Translations under genes and position numbers: made by a program
Assembly (NCBI RefSeq): GCF_002127325.2
Contig: NC_035441.2
Coordinates: 49,356,663 to 49,420,662 of the forward strand
Length of the DNA stretch: 64,000 nt
Source: Helianthus annuus
Taxonomy: Eukaryota; Streptophyta; Magnoliopsida; Asterales; Asteraceae
Direction of reading: 5' to 3'
Notes under the pieces: model-generated
Database searches by the model: none
What the model was told of the DNA's origin: nothing
What the model saw: the letters and a program-made list of their open reading frames with translations, nothing else
In this document: positions 9,617 to 22,740 of the stretch, one piece after another
Layout: the number at the start of each line of letters is the position of its first letter
How positions within the stretch are numbered: the stretch's first letter is position 1

Positions 9617-12600
9617 ATGGCAAATATTGGTAATGAACCGGTAAATGAGGTTAATCAGTCGGAGCAACATCCAGGAGATCAATATATGACTAGACAAGAT
9701 ATTGAAAATATTGTTGCTCAAGGGATTGCCAATGTTATTCCAGCATTCGTTGCTGCTGTAAAAAGTCCAATCGAACCACAACATATCGTTCCTAGTAAAC
9801 GTACTTCTGAAGATAACTTCAGTAATAGTATAAATGGGGGCAATAATCATAACAATGAATCCCAGCACACGCCGCTCCCTAAGAAACAGAAAGCTGCAAC
9901 ACCTGGTTGCACTTTCAAAGAATTCCTTGCTTGTAAACCCACTGAATTTGCAGGCAATGAAGGGGCAACTGCATCACTGCGTTGGTTAGAGAAAACCGAA
10001 GCAGTAATTGCAATCAGTAAGTGTGCCAAAGATGATCAGGTCATGTACGCATCAAATCTGTTTAAAGAAGGAGCACTCGAATGGTGGAACACAGTACTAC
10101 AAGCAAAAGGAAGAAATAGGGCATATGCTATGACTTGGGAAGAATTTAAGAATCTTGTAGAAAGAAAATTTTGTCCTGAGTATGAAAAGGAACAAATGGC
10201 AAATAAGTTCCTAACTCATCGGATGTTAGGTGTGGATTGTCGTGGTTATACTTCGGCATTCTTTGAATATGCTAGAGTGGTACCAACACTGGCTTCGCTA
10301 GAACCGGTACTCATTTCTCGCTATATTTGGGGATTAATTAGCGAAATTCGCAATATCGTTAAGGCTGCGAGACCTCGCACTATTGACGATGCTGTAGAAT
10401 TAGCTAACACTCTGACTGATGAATTGATACGCACAAGAGATGAAGACAGGAAGAAGGAACTAGCTCAGAAAATTAACCAAGGATATAGGGTGGGTAATAG
10501 TAGTTTCAAGAAAAGAGGTGCAGGGCAATCTTCAACTTTGCCATTCTGCAAAATTTGCAAAAAGAAACATTTTGGAAAATGTAATAAAATTTGCAATTTT
10601 TGCAAAACGATAGGACATCGTGAAGAAAACTGCAGAAAGAAATCCATAATTTGTTACAATTGTGGAGAAGCCGGACATTTCAAAACAAAATGTCCTAAGT
10701 TAGTCAAACCAGTGGACAACAAAACCAAGGCGACCGAAGGAGCTACTAAGAAGAATGCCAGAGCATTCCAGTTAACCACTCAAGAAGCAGAGCTCATCCC
10801 GGATGTGATAGCCGGTACGTTTTTAGTTCACGACATTTATGCAAAAGTATTGTTTGACTCTGGTGCAAACCAAAGTTTTATAAATACTTCATTCTGCCAA
10901 GCTCTTAAGTTACCCTTAACTACCGTTAGGCAGATTTTTACAGTCGAAACCGCAGATGGGAATTCAGTAAAAATCAATCAGGTTTTGCAAAAAGTAGAAA
11001 CAGAACTTTCAGGTCATAAATTTGCTGCAAACCTATTACCTATGAAATTAGCTGAATTTGATGTTGTGTTAGGAATGGATTGGTTAATAGCCAACCATGC
11101 TCAAATCATTTGTGATAAAAACTCCATAGAAATTCAATCACCTACTGGAGAAGTAATCATGATTACAGGAGATAAACCTCGAAAGCCACTGAAATTCATA
11201 TCAGTAATGAAAGTTGCTAATTATGAACGAAAACAAGGAATAGTATATATGATTTCAGTAATCATTAGTACTAAAGGTAAGGAACTTAAGGAAATTCCTG
11301 TAGTCTCAGAATACCCAGATATATTTCCAGAAGATTTACCTGGGTTACCACCAGATAGGGAGGTAGAATTTAGGATTCATCTAATTCCAGGAACTACACC
11401 GATAGCCAAGGCACCCTATCGATTAGCTCCTACCGAAATGCTAGAATTGAAGAAGCAATTAGATGAATTACTAAGCAAAGGATTTATACAACCTAGTTCA
11501 TCCCCTTGGGGTGCACCAGTGTTGTTTGTGAAAAAGAAAGATGGATCAATGAGAATGTGTATCGATTATAGAGAGTTGAATAAGGTTACAATTAAGAATC
11601 GATACCCACTACCTAGGATTGATGATCTTTTTGATCAATTGCAAGGAGCTAGGTATTTCTCTAAAATAGATTTAAGATCCGGATACCACCAGTTGAAAGT
11701 ACAAGAGGAGGACATACCTAAAACTGCTTTTAGAACTAGGTATGGACATTATGAGTTTACAGTCATGCCCTTTGGGTTAACTAATGCACCTGCAGCATTC
11801 ATGGACATAATGAACAGGATCTGTAAACCACATTTGGATAAATTTGTAATTGTTTTCATAGACGATATACTTATTTATTCAAAAAGTCAGGACGAACATT
11901 GTCAGCACTTGCATGCACTCTTAACTTTGTTAAGAAAAGAAAAACTGTATGCCAAATTTTCGAAGTGTGAATTTTGGCTACAAGAAGTGCAATTTTTAGG
12001 ACACATGGTGAATCATGAAGGTATTCACGTAGATCCTGCTAAGATAGAAGCAATTACCAATTGGAAGGTTCCACAAACCGCAATGGAAATTAGAAGTTTT
12101 ATAGGTTTAGCCGGATATTATAGACGGTTTATTAAGGATTTTTCCAAGATAGTTGTACCATCAACTAAGCTAACCTGTAAAGCCATTAAGTTTGAATGGG
12201 GACCTAAACAAGAAGAAGCCTTTAGAATTTTAAAGCAGAAATTAACCAATGCACCAATCTTAGCCTTACCAGAAGGAACAGAGGATTTTGAAGTATATTG
12301 TGATGCTACAAAATTAGGATTAGGATGTGTGTTAATGCAACGCAAGAAGGTAATTGCGTATGCTTCCAGACAATTGAAGAAGCACGAGGAAAACTATACG
12401 ACTCATGATTTAGAATTAGGAGCTATAGTTTTTGCCCTTAAGATATGGAGGCATTATCTGTATGGAAGTAAGTTTACTGTTTATACAGATCATAAAAGTT
12501 TAAGGTATATATTTGGGCAAAAAGAATTAAATATGAGGCAAAGAAGATGGATGGAAATCCTGAGTGATTACGACTGTGATATTCAATATCACGAAGGAAA

Positions 12601-14110
12601 GGCAAACGTAGTTGCAGATGCCTTAAGTCGTAAGGATCATGAGAAGCAAAGGCGAGTCCGTGCTCTTAGAATAAATCTACAAGTAGATTTAATGGAACAA
12701 TTGAAAGAAATTCAGGAAACGGCAATCAAGGACGATGCCGAAGGAATGAAAGGTTACCTAAAAGAATTGGAACAAGGAAATGATGGAATTTGGAAATTCC
12801 ACAAAAGCAGAATCTGGGTACCTAAACAGGGAAATTTAAGATCAAAGATTTTAGAGGAAGCTCATAAATCTAGGTATACTGTACATCCAGGAAACAATAA
12901 GATGTACCAAGATTTAGGAAAGAATTTCTGGTGGATAGGAATGAAAAAGGATATAGCCGAATACGTATCTAAGTGTCTAACTTGTTCACAAGTTAAAGCC
13001 GAACACCAGAAGCCTTCAGGTCTACTACAATAATTGGAAATGCCGGTATGGAAATGGGAACTCATAACAATGGACTTTGTTACTAAGTTACCCAAAACCA
13101 GAAAAGGTAATGATGCTATTTGGGTAATTGTGGATCGATTAACCAAATTTGCTCATTTTCTACCTATGAAAGAAACCTTTAGCATGGAAAGGTTAGCCAA
13201 GTTGTATGTGGATGAAATAGTATCCTTACATGGAGTCCCACTCTCCATTGTATCGGATAGAGATAGTCGTTTCACCTCCCGTTTCTGGACAAGCTTCCAA
13301 GAAGCAATGGGAACCCGACTCAATCTAAGTACTGCATATCATCCACAAACAGACGGACAAAGTGAAAGGACGATCCAAACTCTAGAAGACATGCTCCGAG
13401 CATGTGTAATTGACTTTGGTGGTAATTGGGATAACCATTTACCATTAATCGAATTCTCCTATAACAATAGTTATCACTCAAGCATCAAAGCCGCTCCATT
13501 CGAAGCACTATATGGACGCAAGTGCAGAACTCCCGTATGTTGGGCAGAAATAGGAGAAAGTCAATTATCATGTCCAGAAATCATGCAAGAAACCACAGAC
13601 AAGATAACTCAAATCAAGGAAAGATTGAAAACAGCCAGAGATCGTCAGAAAAGCTATGCAGACAATCGCCGCAAGCCACTAGAATTCCAGATAGGAGACA
13701 AAGTACTTTTGAAAGTATCTCCTTGGAAAGGAGTAGTACGATTCGGTAAGAAAGGAAAACCGAGTCCAAGATATGTTGGACCATTCCCAGTGATCCAACG
13801 AATAGGACCAGTAGCTTATCCCTTACAACTACCAGAAGAACTAGCTGGAGTACATGATGTATTTCATGTATCCAATCTCAAGAAATGTCTATCAGATGAA
13901 TCCCTGGTAGTACCTCTTCAAGATGTGGAGGTAAATGAAAAACTGAAATTCATAGAGAAACCCTTACAAATAGAAGACCGGAAGGTCAAGTTTCTCAAAC
14001 ACAAGCGACTAGTGCTGGTGAAAGTCAAATGGAATTCAAAGAGAGGACCAGAATATACTTGGGAACTGGAGTCAGAAATGAAGCGGAAATACCCTCATCT
14101 ATTTCAATGA
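9617..14110 (+). pseudogene. gag-pol: E3 gag-pol polyprotein, one nonsense codon
   Basis: Domains in order: gag capsid (to about residue 290), two CCHC knuckles ([28 protein letters not shown], about 320-360), aspartic protease with DSGA near 413, RT with FIDD near 746, RNase H with the TDHKS motif near 957, integrase HHCC finger (about 1081-1128) and D,D,E core, and a chromodomain ending [10 protein letters not shown] then YPHLF. The single break is TAA at 13031-13033 just before the integrase core; the same frame then runs to the natural stop. Otherwise the catalytic residues I can see are intact. Two small ORFs precede it. Confidence 0.93.
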
Positions 14111-14133
14111 ATCTCGAGGACGAGATTTTTCTT

Positions 14134-14146
14134 AAGGTGGGGAGGA
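14134..14146 (+). other. E3 polypurine tract
   Basis: AAGGTGGGGAGGA directly precedes the 3' LTR start TGTAATAACTC and would prime plus-strand DNA. Confidence 0.85.
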
Positions 14147-15496
14147 TGTAATAACTCTCATTAAAATCCATAATTAGAATGATAATTAGTCAATAAGAAA
14201 ACCCTAATTGAGACACCCAAGTAATTCTGCACTAACCCTAAAATTTTCAGAATAATCGGAATCAGGATCAGGGCCCCTAAAACTCAAGGGGGGCAAAACC
14301 TAATTATCCATAAAATGCGTTGTACAATTTAAAATTCGATTTTTAAATGAGTCAGCCAAGCTAGTCCCGAACCCAGCTAGTCTATGTAATTAGACTGCAC
14401 CCCTTACGGACCGTAAGGGGAAATGCCATACGGTCCGTAAGCATGTCTCAAAAATCACTATAAATAGCAGACCTTGGCAGTAGCTTTCTGAAGTTAAAAC
14501 GATGCAAAAACTCTCTGGGGACGTCGAGATATCATAGTATTATTACAAATAAACACACACTGATCACGAATTGCTGCCGCAAAACAGGGTAATCACTCGA
14601 TCGCTATTACGATTCATTTTCCGACTGATCAATATATCCAATGGATGTTTAAGTGACGCCCATATAGGGTTATACTTTGTCGTTCGTCGTTAAATCGATG
14701 GATGTTTAAGTATTGCACTTTGTCGTTCATTGTGAGAATTTGATCTCGTGAGTTATCGTAACTGCTATATTGATCACTAACCCAGTTTTGTGTGCATTAT
14801 TATTAAATTAGGTTAACAAGGCTAAATCATATTCCGCCCGTATTAAATCTGCAATGTGAGTCATTCTCTTTTTATCAAATGTTTTGCAATACTCCAAATT
14901 ATTTTCAGAATTATAAATTACAGTGATTAAGTTTATGTAATCACCAAATTACAGCCGGTATGTGGGGTATTGTGCACATTACTACTGTTTTAATCACATT
15001 AGGTGGGCGAACCTAAAATTAAGTGATATACGTCATTCATTGGGGCAGCCAATGGTGATATGACCACAGTCACAGATCCGGTCGAGTGACAAATACTGTG
15101 GGTAGTTGGTAGATATCAGAAACATATGTAAAAACTCTTAATACTGTAAATTATAATAAATGAGTCATTTTAGTAAACTGAATGATTCACTCAGTATTTC
15201 CCACTGACAAAACCTTTTTCAAACATGTTTCAGGTGATCTATTGTAATTCAGGAAAAGTGCTAGGAAGCAGTGCAGGCTTAAAGTAGTGGCTCATTATAA
15301 AATAAATATAAAAAAAATATGTTTTGTAAAAATAAAGATTTTTCAGTAAAAATCTTGTTATTGTAAATTATCGGGGTTTTATCCCGAATTGTGAAATAAA
15401 ATAATCGGGAAAAGTTTTTAGCTTTAAAACGATCCTGATGGAAAAATTCCGCTGCTAAAATCACATAAATAAATATCACGGGATTTCTGTCCCGCG
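14147..15496 (+). repeat. E3 3' LTR, first part
   Basis: This repeats 6569 onward with scattered substitutions and a 6-7 base difference near 14300 (5' copy has an extra GTGGATA-like stretch). It is interrupted by E4 at CCGCG (15492-15496) and finishes at 48456-48494. Confidence 0.92.
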
Positions 15497-17982
15497 TGTC
15501 ACACCCCAACCGATGGCGGAAACATCGGGATGAGACGAAGTGTGTATAGATTGCTAGCGACGTCATAACACTATGTGACAATATTTAATTAAATTCAAAT
15601 TTCATTTCAAAACTAAATGTCATACAAGATTCAAAGGAAATAACAACATTGTTTCATAGCATAACATAACAAACAAAAGATAGATAGATTAATCTAGGTG
15701 TGTATCTAGTCCACCCTAAATCTTGTTTCGTCTTGAGTATCATCTCAATAATTAACCTGCAACATATATTAAAATAGAGTTCAATGCAAAAGCAAAGGCG
15801 AGTATACAAGTTTGACTACATAGCATAATAGAATAAAACTCATATCCAACATGTTACTAAGTGAATAAATTTACTAGCAATGCAATTTTTGGCGTACAAT
15901 ATGATCAAACCCATGAATACAACGCATAAAAATAGCCTAATCCCAATCGTTCAGCGGGGTGGTAATGTTTAACTTAACAATACCCAATTAGAATAGCGGG
16001 CGGGGCGTTAATCCTATAGCGCTATAATTGTTAAGGTAGGCTAGCAAAGTTAATGAGCATATAACGTTCCAAATCGTTCATAGAGCATACAAGCATAGCA
16101 AATATTCATAATAGTTTCATGTCGCGTTCATAGATAGAGTATGTTTTGTTTAAGCATAAAAGTTGTTTTGAATAGGTATACATGTTGCATCCCAAAGTGT
16201 AAAGGGGAAAAAGGGATCGAGTATACTCACGGTTTACAAGTCTTGACTTGGAAGATCCGAGAGTAGGTTTGGTGGATGATGTAGCTTGGAGCACCTAGTC
16301 CTTCTACACAAGGAAACGTAGGTGTGTGAGTTTGGCGTTTACGGAAGATTAAGGATATGGAAATAACTTAGTATAACGAAAGTATATGTGTATGTGAAAA
16401 TAATCATCTTTTAGACTTTATAACCATCATATGACACTAGGTAACCAATATGGTTATTTAATGTTTTTCATGGGTAGTGAACCCATTAGAATCATATTAA
16501 GGTTTAGGTCTTGGATGATATTCTACTTCTTTAACATGTAAACACAAGTTTAACATCAAAGGTTCGAATGAGTATATGCTTATACTTAGGCTAAATATTA
16601 CATATTATTTAGGTCCAATATGTCAAGTAGGAGGTAGAAGATTAAATCTCCATTTAGGCACCTCTTAGTTACAAGGATGTCATGTATGGGGTAGGAAGAC
16701 TAAGCTTCCATTTAGGCACCCCTTTGAAGTTCACCACTTCTCTTGATGTAAAGACAACCAAGGAGGGTCACGAACTAAGGTTTATACGAGTATGTAAGAT
16801 AAGCTAACTAATAGAAATCATCAAATCATGTGAGGATTGTATGTTTGGACAACCCAAGTTGTTCCATAATCACTCATGTATCAAAGTCTAAGTTTGACAT
16901 GACTTGTGGGTTAAAACCCTAATCAAAACACCAAGTTTATGAGGTTTAATCCTCTGATTTTAAGTGTCTCAACCATGTTTTTAAGCTTACCCAACCATAA
17001 GAGAGGTTGTAAGCATTAGGACATTGGTGTGAGATGTGTTAGACACAAGTTGGATAAGAAATAACAAGTTGTTGAATAATAATAAACAAAACAGAAAGTT
17101 TTAGTCCATTTTAGGGCAAATCCAAGCATGATTCTTCCAAGGAAAAACCAAGGATTCAAACCCAAGGACATAACAAAGCAATAGGAAGAAGAACCAAGTA
17201 GTTTGGTTAAGAAATGAGCATGTTACACTCACTTTTGTGAAGATACAATAATCTGTCCAAAACTCAGATTTACTGCAGATTGAGAGTGAATTTGTGAAGA
17301 TTTAGGAGTTGTGAAAGTGTAAAATGGGTTGGAGAAGGTGGGTATTTATAATGGAAGAGTTAGAAGGTGATTGGAGGTGATTAGAGGTGGATTAAAGGTG
17401 ATTGGGTGGTTTAGGTTAATGGGATTTCGTGCAAAACAGCTCAAGAAACACATTCTGCCGAAACAAGGGGCTCGCGTGACGCCAAGCCCCCTCGCGTCAC
17501 GCGGCGGGTATGGTTTCCAGATCTTTCGTTTTGTTACACTTAGGCCCCTGAAGTTTATATTTAATCCCTTTTGGTGCTAACTTGAGAGTTTAGGGACTTG
17601 TTTTGATATAAAAGCATAGTATAAGGTGAAATCAAGTACGACGATCAAAATCAAAGTATAATTAAGCGTATAAATATCATAACCAAGTATCGTTTTCGTT
17701 CAAAACACGTTCAATGCATAAGTTTAGATTAATTACAAGTCTCGCACATAGTTTCCAAGAATAACGATTAAACATCAATTGATTCACCAAATCGAACATA
17801 CGAGCACACATAGAATGCGTATAACACAAACGTAACAAAATACATGCTTCATCAATGATCCGAGTCTCGGTTTGATAATGATTACAATGAAAGGAACGAT
17901 TACAAGAATACAAGGTTTCCAAAAATAGAAATACGAACAAAACTTTCTATAAATGGAAAGTACAAAAGAGCCGGGCGTTACA
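15497..17982 (-). repeat. E4 3' LTR (left copy)
   Basis: This 2486-bp LTR matches 45968-48450. In sense direction a perfect inverted repeat (17473-17482 and 17494-17503, arms CGCGTGACGC and GCGTCACGCG) lies about 120 bases upstream of a TATAAATA (complement of 17343-17350). Then come a donor-like GTGAGT (from 17232) and an acceptor-like GTTGCAG (ending at 15757). A 12-base palindrome TATAGCGCTATA lies near 16013. Confidence 0.92.
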
Positions 17983-17999
17983 GTCTCCCCTCCTTTAGG
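17983..17999 (-). other. E4 polypurine tract
   Basis: On the minus strand a purine-rich CCTAAAGGAGGGGAGAC ends exactly at the 3' LTR. Confidence 0.85.
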
Positions 18000-18016
18000 A
18001 AATTTCGTCCCGAAAT

Positions 18017-19159
18017 TTAGGAAGACGTAGGGAAAAGATGGGGATACTTTGACTTCATATCCTTTTTGAGTTCCCTAGTAAATTCGGCGCCACGTTTTCC
18101 TTCCCACCTAACCTTGACGATAGGAATCTTACTGCGCCTTAGTAACTTGACTTGCTGGTCCACGATTTCTACAGGTTTCTCCATGAAATGCATAGTATCG
18201 TTGATTTGAAGATCTTCGAGAGGAACTTGAAGTCCTTCATCAGCGAGACATTTCTTTAGGTTAGAGACGTGGAACGTTGGATGAACATTGCTAAGCTCTT
18301 GAGGTAAGTCAAGTCGATAAGCCACCTTACCAATCCTTTCGAGTATCTTGAAAGGACCAACATAGCGAGGGGCAAGTTTTCCCTTTTTACCAAAATGAAC
18401 CACTCCTTTCCAAGGAGACACCTTGAGTAGGACATGGTCCCCAACGTCGAATTCCATAGGTTTGCGTCCCTTGTCTGCGTAGCTCTTTTGACGATTTCGA
18501 GCCTTGAGTAGATTGTCACGGATTTGGAGAATCTTATCCGTTGCTTCTTGTATGATCTCAGGGCCAGTAAAATGTTTGTCACCAATCTCGTGCCAGCTTA
18601 AAGGAGATCGGCATTTGCGACCATACAATGCCTCGAAAGGAGCCATTTGAATACTGGAGTGGTAGCTATTGTTATACGAGAACTCGATCAAAGGTAAATG
18701 CACATCCCAACTACCACCAAAGTCGATGACACAAGAACGGAGCATGTCCTCTAGGGTTTGGATAGTACGTTCGGTCTGTCCATCCGTTTGAGGATGAAAG
18801 GCCGTACTAAGATTCAAATGAGTACCCATAGCGGACTGAAAAGTTTGCCAGAGACGCGAAGTGAATCGACCATCACGATCAGAAATGATGTCGAGAGGAA
18901 CACCATGATGGCGTATGACTTCATTGGTATAGACACGAGCAAGTCGTTCAACCTTGAAATCCTCGCGAATGGGAATGAATTGTGCGGACTTAGTCAAACG
19001 ATCAATGCCTACCCAAATGCTATCGTAACCAGAAGGTGTACGTGGGAGTTTAGTTATGAAGTCCATCGCAATGCTATCCCATTTCCAAACGGGAATTTCG
19101 GGTTGTTCGAGTAGGCCAGAAGGTCGTTGATGCTCGGCTTTGACTTTCGAACAGGTAAG
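18017..19159 (-). pseudogene. pol: E4 integrase core and chromodomain fragment
   Basis: This is the C-terminal part of E4 pol. It holds the integrase core ([32 protein letters not shown]), the GPF region and a chromodomain-like tail ending [10 protein letters not shown]. In the tail the usual TWE is read as TRE, so an aromatic residue expected in the chromodomain is missing. Its upstream end is cut by E5 at GTAAG; residues read before [10 protein letters not shown] belong to the E5 LTR. The missing upstream piece is at 33216-33277. Confidence 0.9.
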
Positions 19160-22100
19160 TGTCACACCCCGATTTCCACGTGTCACCGGTGGGCCCGGTG
19201 TGGGGTACAGTGACGTAGTTGGCATCGTCATAGACAAACAACACAATATAATAATGCACAGCGGAAGCAGAATAGATACATTTCAACTTTAATTAAAATG
19301 ACATAATAAACATCATAAGTAGTTGAAACGGATCCACAGGCGGATCAAATAAAAATAAGAATAAATTGTTCAACAGTTATTTGTCGTCCGAGCTTGCGAG
19401 ACTATAGTGGACGCTCTTAGGAAACAGCCAGCCTATTTCGTATAGTACCTGCACTTAACCTTTTGGGAAAAATACGTCAGTTTACACTGGTAAATACAAA
19501 TCGACTGACTCATTTTGAAAATGATTGAAAATTGATTTAAATGCACAAGGCATAAATATTTTTATTAACTTGGGATATTTATGCAATATAAACTTGTGAA
19601 CGATTTACATGTACCCGTACTTATGGTGGCCCGGGATCTGCTGTCCGGGCTAAAGGTTAAATGACACACCACATTAAAGAGTTATACACGCCGGGTGTAC
19701 GCCTACACCCCGTGCTCTGGTCGTGGCCATCTCGTAAGATAATGCCAAGGATATCCGGGACACGGTCAATAACCCCCCAAAGCCTAAAGTAAGACAAGAC
19801 TGTTTAAACGAGTCGCACAAGCTATTCAAGACTGTACACCCATAAGGTGCAGGACTTGTGCGCCCGATCAAGCGGTATTTTAAATACCGTACCCCAAGCC
19901 CGTATAGGGAAAATAAGTCAAAATGTATTTACCTGAGCAAGTATAAGTCACAAATGATAAGTGTAGGTAGCTTTTACTGGGCCTCCTAATCTGGAACAAA
20001 GGTTTATAATAACCTATTAGATTCCTAACGGGTCTTTTATTTAAGCCTAAGCTTTGACCGGTTAGTTTTAAGAACGCTACGGTACAAGCGCACGATTAAG
20101 CGAAAGACCGGATAGAATGTGATTTAGACCCGACAAGTTTGAATACTTGTATAATATGGGTATACTAAATACATTCTGGATTTTTGAGATAAAAAAAATG
20201 ATAACGTTTGACCCGTTTCGGTCAATTTACGCAAACTAGTTACGTAAACCGAACCGAACGCTAAAAGGGCGTTACGGGTAGCCAAAAGAGTCAAATGCAA
20301 GTTCCCTGAGATAATATGCTTTAAATATGATATAACATCAGTAAGTTATGTTCTATATTGCCCGTAATAATTTTAAACTCAATTTATGCCTTATAAGGGC
20401 ATTTTGGTCATTTAAAAGATTATAAAAGAGTCAAATTAGAAATCTGAGTTTCGGGTCTGGTTTATACAGTAAATATACTTCATTTAACATATTATAACAG
20501 TAGGGTATGACCCATATACCAAACTTAACATTTAAAATCAAACTATGCACCGTAGGGGTATTTTAGTAATTTCACGAGGGCTAAAAATGCCAAAACTGGA
20601 AATCTGAGTTTATATACTTATACTTACTGTTATTATATGAAAATATACTAAATACATCAGTAGGTATGAGTCTTATATGTTTAAAATGAGTACAACGCTT
20701 ACTATGCGCTAAAAATGCTAAAAATGCGATTTAGAGCCATTTCCGGGTTTTTAAAAGAAAGCTGAGATTTTTATATTTCCAGAAGGCTCAAAATAACCTA
20801 TTTAACATATAAAATCAGTAGAAAAAGGTTTCGGGTCAAAAGAATGTATAAAACTCATTTTATGGCTTAAACGGTCAAAATCGGTATTAACCGAACCGAC
20901 TAAGTGATCTAAGATCCGTTCAGCCAAAAATTAAATAAAAATCATTAAAAATCCCAAAATATTATATAACATCAGTGGGTAAAAAGTTTTATATGAAAAC
21001 GTGGCCTGAAATGGGTTATATGCGAAATGCGTCGTTTATGTAACTTTAAAATATAGTTTTACGCTATCGGCCATAACTCAAAATCTGGACCACCAACTGG
21101 TCTCAAATTTTCGGTGCAAGTTTATATATTAGAAATAAAGATTTCTACTCTTTCACTTTTCCAAAAATCACGTTTTATATCAAAAAGGGCAAAATAGTCA
21201 ACTTTAAGCATAATTCGGAAACATGCAAATGAATCGGCTAAGCATAGACTCAAGCAACAAAAATTCCAGAGAGTTTTACCAAAATAAAAATGGTCAAAAA
21301 TACTCTCTAATACAGATCTCAAACATGCATGTACGAATCCGAATCGATAGTCTACGAAAAGTCGTTTTACAAGACTTTCGGTTCCGATTCGTATTTATAC
21401 TAAAGATTGTCGAGTTGATTATGGTAAAACACATTCTTATATTCATTATAAAGCTATTATTGATGATCAAACTGATTGCATGTCATCTACATTACTATTT
21501 AAGCTATTTTTCACAAAAACCATTTCTGTTGACTTTTTAGAAACAACTTTGACTCGACAATTTGCATGCATAAAGTGGGAATCAGAGAATACCCTTTTGA
21601 GGGTTTGTTTCCCACATAAATACCAACATATTTGTGGTTTCAATTTGAGAAATGACTGAGTAAAACTCGTTTAATCAAAAAGTCAAAGTATAAGAACAAC
21701 AGTTTGACTTTTAGCAATTAATCTATGCTAGAACGAATTTGAGGTTGATGTAAAGGATTACCAAGGTCCTAATGAAGCCTAGCAAGCACTTGGAGTCGGC
21801 CTTGATGTTCAGAAATGCTCCAGAAAGTCTTGAGAGTGTTCTTGCAAATTGAGAGCTTCTTGATCACAAAGGAAATGCCAAAGAAATGATCTTTGATCTG
21901 ATTTAAAGAGGAAATCAGAGGTTTGAGGATAGGTTACTGTTGCCATAGGCATGCAAGGATGTTTATTGGAGCTTTTGGAGGTGCCATGAGCTGTTTACCA
22001 CTTCAAATTCGGACCCAAAATGCAATTTTCACGAATTTCTGTACCTGATAGTCTCACGCGGCCCGCTTGGGCCTGTCCAGGCGGGTCGCCTGACCTGCTG

Positions 22101-22704
22101 ATCAGCCAAACAACTTTCAAACTTGGCAGCTTTGGTCCCTGTCCTTGCACGCGATGTTTCGGCTACTTATTTCGACTCGTAAACCCCCAAACTTGGTTTT
22201 TAAGAACCTTGGGACATTTACCAACATGGTAATGTCCTCGGATAACTTTGCGCTCAACCGAAAAGCCATGAAATTCGACGTTGACGCTTTTAGTCCTTCA
22301 AGTACGGTTTTGGCCATAACTTTCTCATACGTTATCGAAACTTCACGAAATTTTTACCACATATTCTAGTGAGTGTATTTTAGCTTCTCAAAGCTTTGGG
22401 TCTGCCAAATGTTCACTCAGAGGTATAAATTAAACATGTTGACACTTTTGGCCCCTATAGTTTGCAATTCCTCACTTTTGTGCAAATTTCCGCGTCGTAT
22501 GATCCATGAACCATCCGTTTAAGGTTATAAACATTATGTAGGGTTATCATAGAGTCTATTTATCCATTGTTGACACTTTGGACCCTTATGTTCCATAGTT
22601 TTCACTGTTTGTCACTTTTAGTCCCTCTAAAGTATACTTTCACATACCGGAACCTTATGACACGTGTCAAGACATCATTGGACGAAATTTTTCGAGGTGT
22701 TACA
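19160..22704 (-). repeat. E5 3' LTR (left copy)
   Basis: The LTR starts TGTCACACCCCGATTT on the plus strand and ends GGTGTTACA. In sense direction a TATAAATA is the complement of 21392-21399. Directly beside it is an imperfect inverted repeat of 21-base arms (21332-21352 and 21373-21393, 18 of 21 paired). Other hairpins lie near 19630-19900, for example CGGTATT/AATACCG. The acceptor-like GTGCAG ends at 19449. Small ORFs here are not credible genes. Confidence 0.93.
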
Positions 22705-22722
22705 TCCTCACCCCCTTAAAAG
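22705..22722 (-). other. E5 polypurine tract
   Basis: On the minus strand CTTTTAAGGGGGTGAGGA ends at the 3' LTR. Confidence 0.85.
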
Positions 22723-22740
22723 AAATCTCGACCTCGAGAT

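Noticed and set aside
19674..19871. Small minus-strand ORFs repeated in both E5 LTRs (also 30180-30377, 21122-21322, 31627-31827)
   Set aside because: They occur twice only because the LTR is duplicated; composition and starts give no sign of a protein.
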